Positions 10,816-20,991 of a DNA stretch of 64,000 bases are shown here, piece after piece. Each line of letters starts with the position of its first letter. The first letter of the stretch is position 1. A program made the translations under genes and the position numbers. The notes beneath the pieces are model-generated. The model saw only the letters and a program-made list of their open reading frames with translations, had not been told where the DNA came from and ran no database searches. This DNA comes from Apoda limacodes (Eukaryota > Arthropoda > Insecta > Lepidoptera > Limacodidae): NCBI GenBank assembly GCA_946406115.1, contig OX291562.1:4122001-4186000 (forward strand), written 5' to 3'.

Positions 10816-10929
10816 TTGCTCAATCGGTTCAGTTCTCTCAACAAGCTCGTTGGTGTCGCCGGTTGGATTAAGAGGTTTCTCCCCACAACTACTATAATAA
10901 TCTATTCAAGATTGGAATTAAACAAAAAT

Positions 10930-11309
10930 ATAAGTTAAGTCGTGGAATAGAACAAAGGCTATTTTTCATCCCGGAAAATTTTGCACAAAGATAGTTAAAG
11001 ATATGCAAAAAAGATTTCAACCCAGAAAATTCAAAAGTTCCCGCGGGAATAACTATAACGGTTGTTACTCAATCTTGTCGCAACTAAGCATCCAATTGAG
11101 CTGAAATTTTGCAAAGAGATAGTTGAAGATACGAAGAATGTCAACAGCTACTTTAAGGCTTAAATGCTTTTTATAACCGAATTCCTGGAACGAACCATAG
11201 CTACAGCTATATAGCTTGGTATAACAAATTAGTATAATCAAGGAGTTGCCGTAAGAATCCCACGCCGATAACCAAATTTAGGGCGGGCGGAGCCACGGGC
11301 AAAGGCTAG
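10930..11309 (+). mobile_element. non-autonomous Helitron-like element (possibly two partial copies)
   Basis: Two separate starts of the same internal consensus occur (cccgcgggaataac, then tactcaatcttgtcgc). They are followed by the typical 3' part: agctatatagcttg, aaggagttgcc, ccacgccgataacc and the terminal gcgggcggagccacggg ending in CTAG at 11306-11309. This matches the 3' architecture at 31673-31962 and 58012-58382. No rep/helicase coding sequence. Confidence 0.7.
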
Positions 11310-11646
11310 TTATTAATAAATAACGCAACCAAATACCTTCTTATTAAAAACTTGTTATAGGGCTTACATAAGACTTTTATTATGTAATTTAATGTCTCTT
11401 GAGAATTTTTATATCAAGTTACTCTTTATAATGAGGTCTCAACAACCTGCTTTAATTAATTGAGATACTTAAGCATGAAGCTCCGTCTTGTATTAGTCAT
11501 ACAAAAATATTAAGCTTCTACAAGTAGCCTTACCGTATAATTATAATTTTATTTATAATATGGTTTTTAAGATAATATTTATTTCTCACCAATTGTTAGT
11601 CGAGCATCGAACTCGGAACTTAGCGTTCAACCACTGCCCTACTCGG
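11310..11646. other. AT-rich spacer sharing a repeat with 19230-19320
   Basis: The segment 11325-11405 (aaataccttcttatt, cataagacttttattat) matches 19230-19320 in opposite orientation, so a small dispersed repeat is present. Near 11597-11640 a degenerate tRNA-like B box (gagttcgatgc, minus strand) can be seen. No gene. Confidence 0.45.
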
Positions 11647-12713
11647 TTTTTTTTTTTTTTTGACCACTAAGGTGTCAAACAAACCTACGGTCCGCCTGAT
11701 GGTAAGAGGTCACCGTAGCCTATGGACGCTTGCAACACCAAGGGAATCACTCGCGCGTTGCCGACCCTTCAGAAATCTAATAACTTCTTTTTTGAAAAAC
11801 CCCATACTGTAGTCCTTAGAGAAAACCTTGGCAGGGAGCTCATTCCACAACCTTAGCGTTCGCGGGAGGAAGTTTCTCTGAAACCGCATTGTACGCGACC
11901 ATTTCGGTGCCAAAGTGTGAGAATGAATTCCCTGCCGATGGCGAGCGGTGCGATGGTAGAAAGTAGCCGTTGGCATCATTTCAACCAATTCCTCATAACA
12001 CAACCCATTGTACAAGCGGTAGAACACACACAGGCAGGCAAAGTCTCTCCTCAGACTTAGGGGCTTGATACCGCAAGAGAGTTTGGGATCGTCGACAATT
12101 TCCACAGCCCGTCGTTGAACCGAGTCAAAAGGGCCAAGCTGGTATCCGGGTGCACCCGCCCAGAGATGGCAGCAGTACTCCATATGGGGCCGGACTTGCG
12201 ACTTGTAAAGCAACAACCTTTGCCCCTACGTGAAGTACTGCTTCGCTCTGTTGAGTACGCCAAGGTTTTTGGACGCCAGCTTTACCTTATGTAGCAAGTG
12301 ATCTCAGAACTGAACATCGCTGGAGATGTGAACACCAAAAATCCCAATGCTCTTGGAGATGGAAAAGGGAGTGTTCTGGAATTGTGTAACCACAGTGAAT
12401 GGGGTAACCACGTAGAACGCGCAAACTTGTGTCTTTGAAGGGTTGAATCAGACCAAGTTTTCCCGTCCCCAGTCAGACGGCCTAATAAATCGGCTTTCTC
12501 TTTTGTACTATGGGCCAAGTCACCATCGGTCTTTCGCAGTGGTGGTAACGACGACTGGTAGAAGTTCCCCTCGGCAGCTTTAGCAAGCGACCAGAAAGCA
12601 CGACTCCCAGAAGGATAGCTCGCAAGTCGCCCACCTATTTTACCGATGAATTGGATTTTTTCTCTGGCAGTTGCTTTCTTAATGAACCTCGAGGCAGCAT
12701 TTAATTTGCGTTT
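11647..12713 (-). mobile_element. CR1-like LINE copy 2, internally deleted
   Basis: The T-run at 11647-11661 is the polyA tail. From there the copy parallels copy 1 to about 12477, where a junction (agtcaga/cggcctaata) joins sequence equivalent to about 1127 of copy 1 directly to sequence equivalent to about 2030. The whole RT palm, about 0.9 kb, is missing. Homology ends at ttaatttgcgttt near 12713. Confidence 0.88.
11710..12216 (-). pseudogene. CR1-like LINE C-terminal ORF (copy 2)
   Basis: One open frame covers LLYKSQVRPHMEYCCHLWAG through SVQRRAVEIVDDPK, FYHRTARHRQGIHSHT and LWNELPAKVFSKDYS to GFFKKEVIRFLKGRQRA and a stop after SVHRLR. It gives the best uninterrupted view of the family's C terminus in this window. 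It lacks the catalytic RT core because of the internal deletion, so no activity is expected. Confidence 0.8.
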
Positions 12714-12955
12714 ATATAATTACCGCGCTAAATTTAGTTTCTATTATTTTTCACTTTTTAGTAAGGATTTTAAGTCGGTGTAGTTTTTTATTTATTTATT
12801 TTTATTTTGTAGTTGGTACCTACGGAGATTACATTTCTTAAAATTGGACTTTTAATTGGTCGGTTAAAAACTGTGGAACGAGAACGCTGCCAACATACTG
12901 CTGCGTAGTTTAGCCAATTATTAGATGTATTCATTGTTATGTTAATTAAGAAGGG

Positions 12956-13429
12956 TTTTTTGTACCACTAAGCAAAAAAAAACGAAGATACTAAGCAAAA
13001 AAAAGATGGCAAACAAGGTAACAATCCCCCTAATAGTAAGCTTCTAGCACCACAGCCTATGCACACTTGCAACACAGGACACAGGAGCATCGCTCGCATA
13101 TCTAATAACTTCTTTCCGTCATATAGTAGTTCTTATCAAAAACATCGGCAGGGAACTAATTCCAAAACCTAAGCATTTGCGAGAGTAGGTTCTTTTGAAA
13201 CCGCACTTAACGTGACCATTAAGGTTCTGACATGTGAGGGTGAATTCCCTGCCGATGGCGAGCAGCGCGATGGTATTCTTCTCAACACATCCCATTCTAT
13301 AAGCGGCAGAACACACAGGCAAACTCTCATCAGACTTAAGGGTTCAACATGTCTTCTGAATTTGGGATCATCGACAATTCTCTTAGCCCGTCGCTGAACT
13401 GAGTGAAAAGGGTCGAGCTGGTATCCAGG
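12956..13429 (-). mobile_element. CR1-like LINE copy 3, degenerate 3' end
   Basis: Same 3' end and C-terminal region as copies 1 and 2 but with many substitutions and indels. Near the tail, accactaagcaaaaaaa is duplicated (12963-13007). Homology ends at gagctggtatccagg (about 13429). No useful ORF. Confidence 0.8.
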
Positions 13430-13944
13430 TATAAGCCATTATATTACAATGAATTTCAAGAACTAACAATGCTCTGATATCATTTAAAGTTCTTGAAATA
13501 GCTACCTCCTACTAGTGTAAGTTAATATTCTTAGTCAAGAAATGATTTAACTACGCAAACATATTGTTTTTTAATTTAATTAAATTTGTTTATTTTACTA
13601 CATGGTCCGTATTAAATGTTACAGTAAAGAAAAAACTTTAAAAACTATATAAGTTGAGAAAAAAAATACAAAAGATTGTAATACATGAAGCTGGACAGCC
13701 CGCTACAATATTGGACAGTCTATCCTCCTAGCTACTACTCTTAGGATATTAGAGTTGCTTCCCCGAACGCAGCTTACATTGAAGCTACTATTTTCCTTAA
13801 GATGGCATTTAAACAATCAGTGAGTGTGTCCGCAAACAAATTATTTCAATGGAGCTGACAATTTGTCAGATACGCGCGTTTAAAAATAATTCTTCCCCAG
13901 ATTTATCGATAAATATAGTATTTGTATAAAATTGAAATTCAATC
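13430..13944. other. AT-rich intergenic sequence, nothing recognised
   Basis: No repeats shared with the rest of the window and no recognisable coding sequence were seen. Confidence 0.4.
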
Positions 13945-14235
13945 AGCTTGCTGAAAGTAAAAATACGTTAATAAACAATAAATTCTATGAATACGTGTAA
14001 ATGAATTTTCATCCATTAAATCCAGACGGCAGAAATAATGTTGACGCAAATAAAGCTAATTAAAATTTTAATCATTCTGGTTTCCCCGCGCTCAATTCTT
14101 GTATCCGAAAATGAATCACCGTACGTGTCAATTAGTGCGAATTTAACAGAAAATGAGAGATTTGGGAGGCCTTTTGATTGAATTATTATTATCAAGTGAA
14201 TACTTATGTTTGTGCAAAGATTAAGCGGCTGTTTA
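13945..14235 (+). repeat. duplicated block A, first copy (partner 19793-20065)
   Basis: Long stretches are shared with 19793-20065 in the same orientation: gttaataaacaataaat, aattaaaattttaatcattc, gaaaatgaatcaccgtacgt and tgcaaagattaagcgg. Small ORFs here are not convincing genes. Confidence 0.8.
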
Positions 14236-14479
14236 AAAAAACTCAGCCATTAGCGTGCCGTACGGGTTATGTATGGGTAGGGTTCTGAAACAAATGAGAA
14301 TTGTATTTTCAGCTTTTACGGAATTATATCATTACTTATTGTTTGATATACTTAGTCTTACCATTTTTGTTTGTACTAAGTATTTTAGCCTCACTGACTT
14401 CACGACCTTCACTCACCAAGGATGTGGGCCCAGTGCGAATTAAAGACTCACATACGTCTTTTTATTACATTATTATTTT

Positions 14480-14560
14480 GTCGTAAATATGTTTCCTCAC
14501 GATGTTTTCCTTCACCGAAAAGCCAGTGGTGAGAAAATCAATGTTCTTGAGAAATTAAGA
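14480..14560 (+). repeat. short dispersed repeat (tttcctcacgatgtttt)
   Basis: The tttcctcacgatgttttcc motif with following sequence recurs at 50571-50590. I take it as a fragment of an old dispersed element. Confidence 0.45.
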
Positions 14561-14717
14561 AAACTATGGATTATCTAGTCTACTTAGAAAGTCATTGGCT
14601 TAATAATTCTTAAATTGTGGTATTATTATTAATTTATTTGAAACACTTATGAATATACATGGGTTTGTAGGTATTTTTTTTGGGTTTGTGTAATAGTTAT
14701 GTAGTTAATTATTATTT

Positions 14718-15215
14718 TTTGCTGGATTCTTCTCGGTACAAATCTACATTGTGAACCAGATTAAAAAAAATAGTATTCAATAATCATATACATTTCTATG
14801 AGATATATATATATTATATACTTCTTAAGTAATTTATACCGTAATGACGCCTTGAAAATTTAAATTTTTTGTATGGAATTTAACGATATTACCATTTTGT
14901 AGTCACATTTTTTGTCTTTTTGCAACAACTTAGAGTCAATGCACTAGATACCAAGCTATTTTAATTATTTAACCAACTTTCATTACAAGCAAATGCAAAA
15001 CACGCTTTAAAAATTTGCACAAGTGTTGAAACAATGGTCACTTCCAGATTTTTTATTGCATTTAATACAATAAATGAAAATCACTCACTGAGGCAATGCA
15101 CTAGACAAAAGTAAGTTTTATAACATATATTTTTCTTAATCCTTTAGATGCTATAGTTTAGCCACAAAATTTGCACAAAAACGGCGTATTTTTGCGGTCT
15201 AGCCTGTACCGCAGC
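14718..15215 (+). repeat. composite repeat inverted relative to 60925-61445
   Basis: Two blocks match the reverse complement of 60925-61445. 14718-14760 (ctggattcttctcggtac) corresponds to the 3' region of the LINE fragment there. 14865-15215 corresponds to 60925-61290 with high visible identity, including gcactagataccaagct, tttgcacaagtgttgaaac and gtctagcctgtacc. The spacers between the blocks differ. Confidence 0.85.
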
Positions 15216-15274
15216 CTTAACTAGACGTCACTCAATTAATATTCACAAGTATTATTGTGTACAATAAAATATCA

Positions 15275-15505
15275 TACAATTGGAACTTTGCAACTTGTTG
15301 AGTTCCTATATAACGACGAAGTAAAATAACTTGACAGTAACATTCATTGACTGTTTCAAGTGATCAATCACTGTCGATCGCTTCCACTCTCCGTTAATTT
15401 TCGTAGATTTGCAAAATTGCTTTTATTTCGCCTAAATTTTGTTAAAAGTTTAAAGTCGTTGTGGTATTTCAAATAATTTCAGTATTATTTAACATTTCTC
15501 TGAAT
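15275..15505 (+). repeat. duplicated block B, first copy (partner 27070-27310), TATA-containing
   Basis: The block includes gcaacttgttgag, a TATA-like ctatataacgacgaag, aataacttgacagtaac and gtgatcaatcactgt. It matches 27070-27310 in the same orientation with small indels. It could be a solo LTR or a duplicated promoter region; neither is proven. Confidence 0.75.
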
Positions 15506-15949
15506 GAAATTATGGTCGAATTAAAAGTCAAAATACTGGATACTTGTGTAAGATACAATTTTTTTTTTATCTGTAGCTTCGTCGCGTTGGAGAAGAGTCT
15601 TGTGATTAGTAAATCAATAGTGACAAGTATAAATAAAACTTTCTGTTCAGAAAAAAAATATGTTTATATTTCTTGTTTTATTTTCACAGCAAACTTATCA
15701 ACAGATTTGTTAAATGCTTACTGAAGACGTTATCTCTATTCAAAGTTGTCAACAAGCTACAATTCAAACAAACAAACAGCCCTTCAGATATGTAAGGCCT
15801 TTAGTACCCTACAAGAATTCGTTTTTTTCGCGAAAAAATTCGCGAGACTCTGAAGGAGCCTCAGCCCGTATAGCGCCCAACGCACGGGGGGAGCCTCGGC
15901 TTGGGTTGTCGCTCTCGGGGGCGTCCCTTCGACCAGCGTGAGTCTCGAA

Positions 15950-17505
15950 CCCGAAGGTGAGTCGCCGCCAGGAGGGGAGTTCCCCGTTACGCGGGTGTAG
16001 TTGCGATTGAGTGTGGGCGAGAAGCGCCCCGGAACTCTTTGACACCTCGTGTATCCTTGTAGGCGCCGGCGAACACGGGGACGTCGGCGTCGTGTTTGGA
16101 GGGAGGCCCTATTGGGGGAGGTCGTTGAGACTAATAGCGAGATCGTCATCTGGGGCCGTTAGTACGTGCCGAAGCCGCCTAACTATAGTTTTACGACCAT
16201 GCCGAGGTCGGTCGGGGGGAAGATACGTTGAGGATTGCACAATTAGTCGATTCGGGTGATTTTGTGTACGCACGAAAAAGCGGACTGCCAGGTCATTGAA
16301 ATATTGGGGAAACGTGGGGAGTTCAAAATCGCTGTGTAGGTCCACATTGCCGGAGGCCGCTCTAAGAAAGCGGTTTTGGAGGGTCTGAAGTTTATGGAGA
16401 TTGCGCTTGGATAACGCAAAGACTACGCTAGCATAAGCTAGTATGGGGCGGATGCAAGTTGTGTAAAGATTCAGCTTATTTCAAAGCGACATCTTACTGT
16501 ACTTGCCTATCATGGGATCGCTCGGTCTCTTACTATTTTGGTGTGATCGCGGAAGTTAAAACGCCTATCCAGGGTCACACCGAGATATTTGGTCTTATTT
16601 TGCCAGGGAATGGCACGACCGAAGAGTGAGAGGGGAGATGGCTGCGGAGGGCGGCCAGAGGTAAAGAGAATGGCAGAGCTTTTGTCGGGATTCACCTCGA
16701 TGCTCCATTTCCGAAGCCGTTCGCCTAGGGCGGTGATAGCGAGTTGGAGTCTCTTAGTGATTTGACTCACTTGCCTATCGGCGGTGTAAATAGCGGTGTC
16801 GTCCGCAAAGAGGTCTAATTATGTGCCTATCGTTTTAGGGATGTCTTTAGTGTCCAGAAAGTCCAAGATAGGGTCGAGCACGGACCCTTGCGGTCTCCTG
16901 CTTCTATGCGATTCGACAAATAGTCTCGTATGATGAGCACGAGACGCTCTGGCAACTGAAAGTTGTACAATTTATAAATTAAATCGTTTGTTGAAGGCTT
17001 TCGCTACATCGAAGAAGACAGCGCCCGTGTTCCGGGGCTTACCTAATGCTGGTTGAAAGCCAGTGAGAATATGTTCCGTGATGCGGAGGACTTGATGGAC
17101 GCATGAGTGTTTTGCACAGAAGCCGAACAGCTCGTCTATTAAAATGCCTCTGGAGACTATAGCGGTCCGTAGGCGAGCGAGGAAGAGGCGTTCGTAGAGT
17201 TTACCAAGGGCCTTTAGTAAACTTATAGGGCGATATAATAACCGGCACTTGTCTTGAGCACTCGCCAACGGTGGCGGACAGGTGGCTAGTAAGTGAATCG
17301 ATAGCTACGTTTAAATTGGTCGCGGAAGAGATTAATTGGGAACGCGATCTAGATATGGCGAGCTGGGATTTTCGAGCAATTGCCCGAATCTATCCCAGTC
17401 CGTCACAGTTCTAGTGTCGGGAGGAGAGTCCGAAGGGTAACCTAATCGGAGGAAGACAGGGCTTGCAGACAGAAGTTTGTCTGTCTCTTTAGACTTTCCT
17501 GTGTC
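15950..17505 (-). pseudogene. Jockey ORF2 remnants (RT and C-terminal pieces), copy B
   Basis: Recognisable pieces in order along the minus strand: LRLGYPSDSPPDTRTVTDW (17400s), ISLLKALGKLYERLFLARLR and FGFCAKHSCVHQVLRITEH (17000-17230), VFFDVAKAF, then a badly decayed YLSNRS/DDT region. They are followed by KWSIEVNPDKSSAILF and KTKYLGVTLDRRFNF (16510-16770), and the C-terminal ELPTFPQYFNDLAVRFF (16109-16345). Stops and frameshifts separate them and the endonuclease is absent. No activity possible. Confidence 0.85.
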
Positions 17506-17507
17506 GA

Positions 17508-18891
17508 CTAGCGCTGGAGGACGGCTCCAGGCGTTAACAGCAGGGAGGGGAGCAGGCAAGAGCGGAGCCTGTTGGCGAGAAGCAGGGGGCGCGATTTACC
17601 CTTATTGGGTTTACGCGGGTTCTGTTTGGGAGCTTTAGGGCACCCGCGGTAATTCGCAGGGTGTTCTAAGCTCCCACAGAGTACGCAAGCGACCGGGTCG
17701 GATGCGTTATCGCGGTTGCGATCACAGTCCAGAGTGGCGTGATCGCGAAGACATTTCACGCACCGCGGTCTGCATGTGCAGTTGCGCCGTGCATGGCCAT
17801 ACAGCTGGCATCGGTGGCATTGTCCTGGGCTCGACCGCTTATGCGGAGTATCTTCAGGCTGCACACATCATTAATATTAAAAATGGCTTTGCACTCTTTT
17901 GTGAGATCTAGTACTACGAGCACCATGTCGTAGCATTCAGATCGGTTACGGCCGTTGTACATACGATGTACTTCCCTAACTGGAAGGCCTTGGACGATCA
18001 AGTCGTCCTTAACGGTTGCCGCGGAGAACTCCTTAGGGACTCCCCTTATTATAGCCCTGAGAACGCGCTCATCGGCCAGCGAGTACGTGTGGCACTCGTA
18101 CCTTTGAGCCGTTAGAAAAGCCGTCAGATTTCGAAATTCTGTTGGCGTTGGGACTTGGACTTTGATGCCACGTTCGGCATCGTTGCGGGCGTGCATATCA
18201 TTGATTTGTTTGCGATGTTTGGCCAGGGCCCTTTATCTTTGATGACAACAGGGGGCGGAGTTTTTTCCTTTCATCCCAAAGTGGGACGGTCGGCCTGCGA
18301 AGAGGTGGCGGTGGGGGTGGTGTCCATGGCGGCTGGCTCAGGGTTGGCCGCCGAGGTGGACGGGGACGGAGAAGCGCTAGGCGCTTTGAGGCGTTTAGCC
18401 TCAGAATCGGAGGGAGGGGGAGAAGACTCCTGAGCGGATGCCGCCGAAGCCTTTTTGGACTTAGCGATCTTCTTCCGCTTCTTGCCCTTTTTAGTCCCCA
18501 GGCCAACCACTTTGAAGCCTTCGTCGTTCTCATTATAGGACGGTCTCTGACGGGGCTATGGTTGGGAGGGGCGACGGGGTAGCGAGTGACCAAGAAAGGG
18601 TCACATCAGCTACCGTAGTGGGGGACCGAGTTGGCACAGGGACCCGAAGAGCGCGGCGAGCGAGACGCGGGTCGCGAGCGCGGGGGTCGCGGCAGAGAGA
18701 GCGCGTGCGGGGAGAGCGAGAGAAGAGGAACGTGGCGGCGAACACAACGAGGGCACGGAATTGTCGTACACAGTGAGGGCAGCTACAGCCTGGGAAGAGC
18801 AGGCTTGGATCTGATCCGGGTAATCTCCAAGAAGAGCTTCGATGATCGCCCTTACCTGGTCCGGGGACATGCCATTGAGTACTTCGGCCAT
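17508..18891 (-). pseudogene. Jockey ORF1 (gag-like, CCHC zinc knuckles), frame-shifted
   Basis: A probable start (MAEVLNGMSPDQVRAIIEAL) lies at 18891. A lysine-rich stretch, possibly a nuclear localisation signal (GTKKGKKRKK), follows at about 18510, then a proline/serine/alanine-rich linker. The conserved central domain is at 17756-18196 (PTPTEFRNLTAFL, RAIIRGVPKEF, GLPVREVHRMYN). Three zinc knuckles lie at 17508-17864: CHRCQLYGHARRNC, CVKCLRDHATLDC and CVLCGSLEHPANYRGC. ORF1 proteins of Jockey elements bind element RNA. At least two frame changes and a C-terminal truncation into ORF2 sequence break it. It is the only near-complete ORF1 of this family in the window. Confidence 0.82.
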
Positions 18892-19140
18892 CGCGGGAGT
18901 GGCCGAGGTGTAGATTGTGTGTACCTAGTGACTCCCCACCATTGCTGGCGAGGAGCAAGAATACCTAAATGTAGCCAAGCGCCCCGCAGTGCTACGGATT
19001 GTTTGGTGTGTACCTAACTCCTACTCCTACGGCCGGGGTTACGTTGTCACCGTTAGGTTTCCCCCCGAGGAACGAGAAGTTTTCAAATAGAAAACGTTTA
19101 TGTAGACCTCAACTCTGAAAAGAGCTATACGATCTCATAC

Positions 19141-19185
19141 AAGAATCGCGGGAAATAAACCAAACAACGAAACGAGGTAGTCAGC
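19141..19185. repeat. left arm of a perfect 45-bp inverted repeat
   Basis: 45 bp starting aagaatcgcgggaaataaac and ending gaggtagtcagc are the exact reverse complement of 19578-19622. Both arms are Jockey 5' UTR sequence; this arm is in minus (copy B) orientation. Confidence 0.95.
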
Positions 19186-19187
19186 AG

Positions 19188-19527
19188 CAGTGAACTGACC
19201 AAATTTAGCTATTCTATTAACATTAGAGGTAATAATTAAATGAGACATAAGACATTAAATTAAATAATAAAAGTCTTATATAAGCCTGGTGTGTACAAAT
19301 TTCTATAAGAAGGTATTTTGTTTTATAATTTACTAATTATTTAACTATAGTTTTTATTTTTAAAAACTGTTGTTACTTAGGTACTTCATTTTAAACAACC
19401 CCTTGAAATAGTCTCGTTATAACTGAGGCTCTCCTTGTTAATAAAACACGATACAAAGTACTTTTAAGTTGAGTAGCATAAAGTGCAAATACCTATTTAA
19501 GCAGCATGACTTGCAAGCGAATTCTCC
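19188..19527. other. AT-rich spacer between the inverted-repeat arms
   Basis: Part of it (19230-19320) is a dispersed repeat matching 11325-11405 in opposite orientation. No gene. Confidence 0.5.
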
Positions 19528-19625
19528 CCGATTCGACTTTCATGTTGTGCGATTCCTGTGTGGTGTTTTGCCTCAGCGCTGACTACCTCGTTTCGTTGTT
19601 TGGTTTATTTCCCGCGATTCTTTTG
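19528..19625 (+). mobile_element. isolated Jockey 5' UTR fragment, plus strand
   Basis: The sequence ccgattcgactttcatg through cctgtgtggtgttttgcctc to the right arm of the 45-bp inverted repeat (19578-19622) matches the 5' end of Jockey copy C (48540-48648, minus). It is a 5' end with no downstream element, in opposite orientation to copy B. Confidence 0.8.
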
Positions 19626-19792
19626 TTTGAAGACAATGGTGTATATAAAACAATACATTTATTTCTTGTATTTTAGTAAATACATTAGTAAGTTCTGATG
19701 AAGTTGCAGAACTAACGCAAACTTAGTTATGGTTCGTCGACCTTGTTGTTACTCAATTTTGCTGCCACGCAGGCAGTAGCCTCTTAACTTAA

Positions 19793-20065
19793 ATCAGCTT
19801 ACTTAAAAGAAAAATATGTTAATAAACAATAAATCCCGTGAATGCGTGTACTTAAACGAATGTTTATGACGCAAAATAATGCTGATTAAAATTTTAATCA
19901 TTCTGGTTTACCCGCGCTTAATTCTTGTATACGAAAATGAATCACCGTACGTGTCAATTAGAGCGAATTTAACAAAAATGAGAGATTCAGGACGTCACTT
20001 GCTTAAAATATTATTATGTAACTTTCAGTTTGGACAAAGATTAAACAGCTTTTTAAAAAGGCCAC
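19793..20065 (+). repeat. duplicated block A, second copy
   Basis: Partner of 13945-14235, same strand. The overlapping small ORF (19879-20196) is not preserved in the first copy, so it is probably not a gene. Confidence 0.8.
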
Positions 20066-20476
20066 CGAAGTACCTACGTGTTGAACACACATTAATTTTA
20101 AGAAGGGCTTCAAATCCAATAAAAAATATTTTTTTGGTTCTTTTTGTAATTATTGGAATTCATATAATTACAAATAATGCAGCACATATAGTCTAATTTT
20201 TTTTTATGCGATTTTATTGTTATGCCGATAAAATTCCTAAATTAATTAATCTTAACAATAAAACTGAATTTAAATTAAATTTAAAATATCTGAATATAAC
20301 CTTGTTTGAACCTCATTGAATTAGTATTTATGCATTGCATTTAAATAAATAATAAAACTTATTTTATCTACTCGGTAACGCGATATTTTATCCCTACTTT
20401 TCATTAAAATAATTTAAACAAATTTTTATACCGGGAATAACTATATATATACGTAATCTATCATTAAAATAACTAT

Positions 20477-20991
20477 GTCCGGCCCCATATGGAGCTACCA
20501 GCTTGGCCCTTTTGACTCGGTTCAACGACGGGCTGTGAGAAATTGTCGACGATCCCAAACTCACTTGCGGTATCGAACCCTTAATTCTGAGGAGAGACTT
20601 CGTCTCCCTGTGTGTGTTCTTCCGCTAGTACAATGGGATGTGTTCCGATGAATTGTTCGAAATGATGCCCACGGCTACTTTCTACCATCGCACCGCTCGC
20701 CATCGGAAGGGAATTCATTCTCACACTTTGGAACCGAAATGGTTGCGTACAGTGCGGTTTCAGAGAAACCTTCTCCCGCGAACGCTTGGGCTGTGGAATG
20801 AGCTTCCTGCCAAGGTTTTCTCTAAGGACTACAGTATGGGTTTCTTCAAAAAAGAAGTTATTAGATTTATGAAGGGTCGGCAACGCGCGAATGATGCCCC
20901 TGGTGTTGCAAGCGTCCATAGGCTTCGGTGACCGCTTTCCATCAGGCGGACCGTAGGCTTGTTTGCCACATAAGTGGTATTAAAAAAAAAA
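20477..20991 (+). mobile_element. CR1-like LINE copy 4, 5' truncated
   Basis: A plus-strand fragment begins at gtccggccccatatgg and ends with a polyA run at 20982-20991. It encodes the C-terminal domain in one frame at 20638-20931 (FYHRTARHRKGIHSHT, LGLWNELPAKVF, FFKKEVIRFMKGRQRA, stop after SVHRLR). About 39 bp are deleted after catatggag relative to copy 1. Confidence 0.88.

Larger units (their letters stand above)
7796..10900 (+). mobile_element. BEL/Pao LTR retrotransposon, decayed copy 1
   Basis: Fragments of gag, zinc knuckle, reverse transcriptase and RNase H follow one another on the plus strand in the order expected for BEL/Pao. Protease is barely traceable between about 9300 and 9570, and no integrase follows. 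Frame changes and stops occur between every module. A Helitron-like element starts right after the RNase H region. Confidence 0.85.
15841..19187 (-). mobile_element. Jockey-type LINE copy B, internally deleted
   Basis: On the minus strand this runs from a 5' UTR remnant (about 19187-18960) through ORF1 (about 18890-17510) to pieces of ORF2 (17500-15950) and part of the 3' UTR. Compared with copy A, the endonuclease is deleted at about 17460-17500 and about 0.7 kb of the RT N-terminal region at about 17230. The last about 60 bp of the 3' UTR and the polyA tail are missing: homology ends at gcgagactctgaagg, about 15841. So the 3' end was lost after insertion. Confidence 0.88.

Noticed and set aside
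18555..19017. Arginine-rich plus-strand ORFs opposite Jockey ORF1
   Set aside because: Antisense of a proline/serine-rich ORF1 segment; no independent evidence.
19879..20196. Small membrane-like protein of 105 aa
   Set aside because: The frame is not preserved in the duplicated block at 13945-14235 and the composition is what AT-rich DNA gives by chance.
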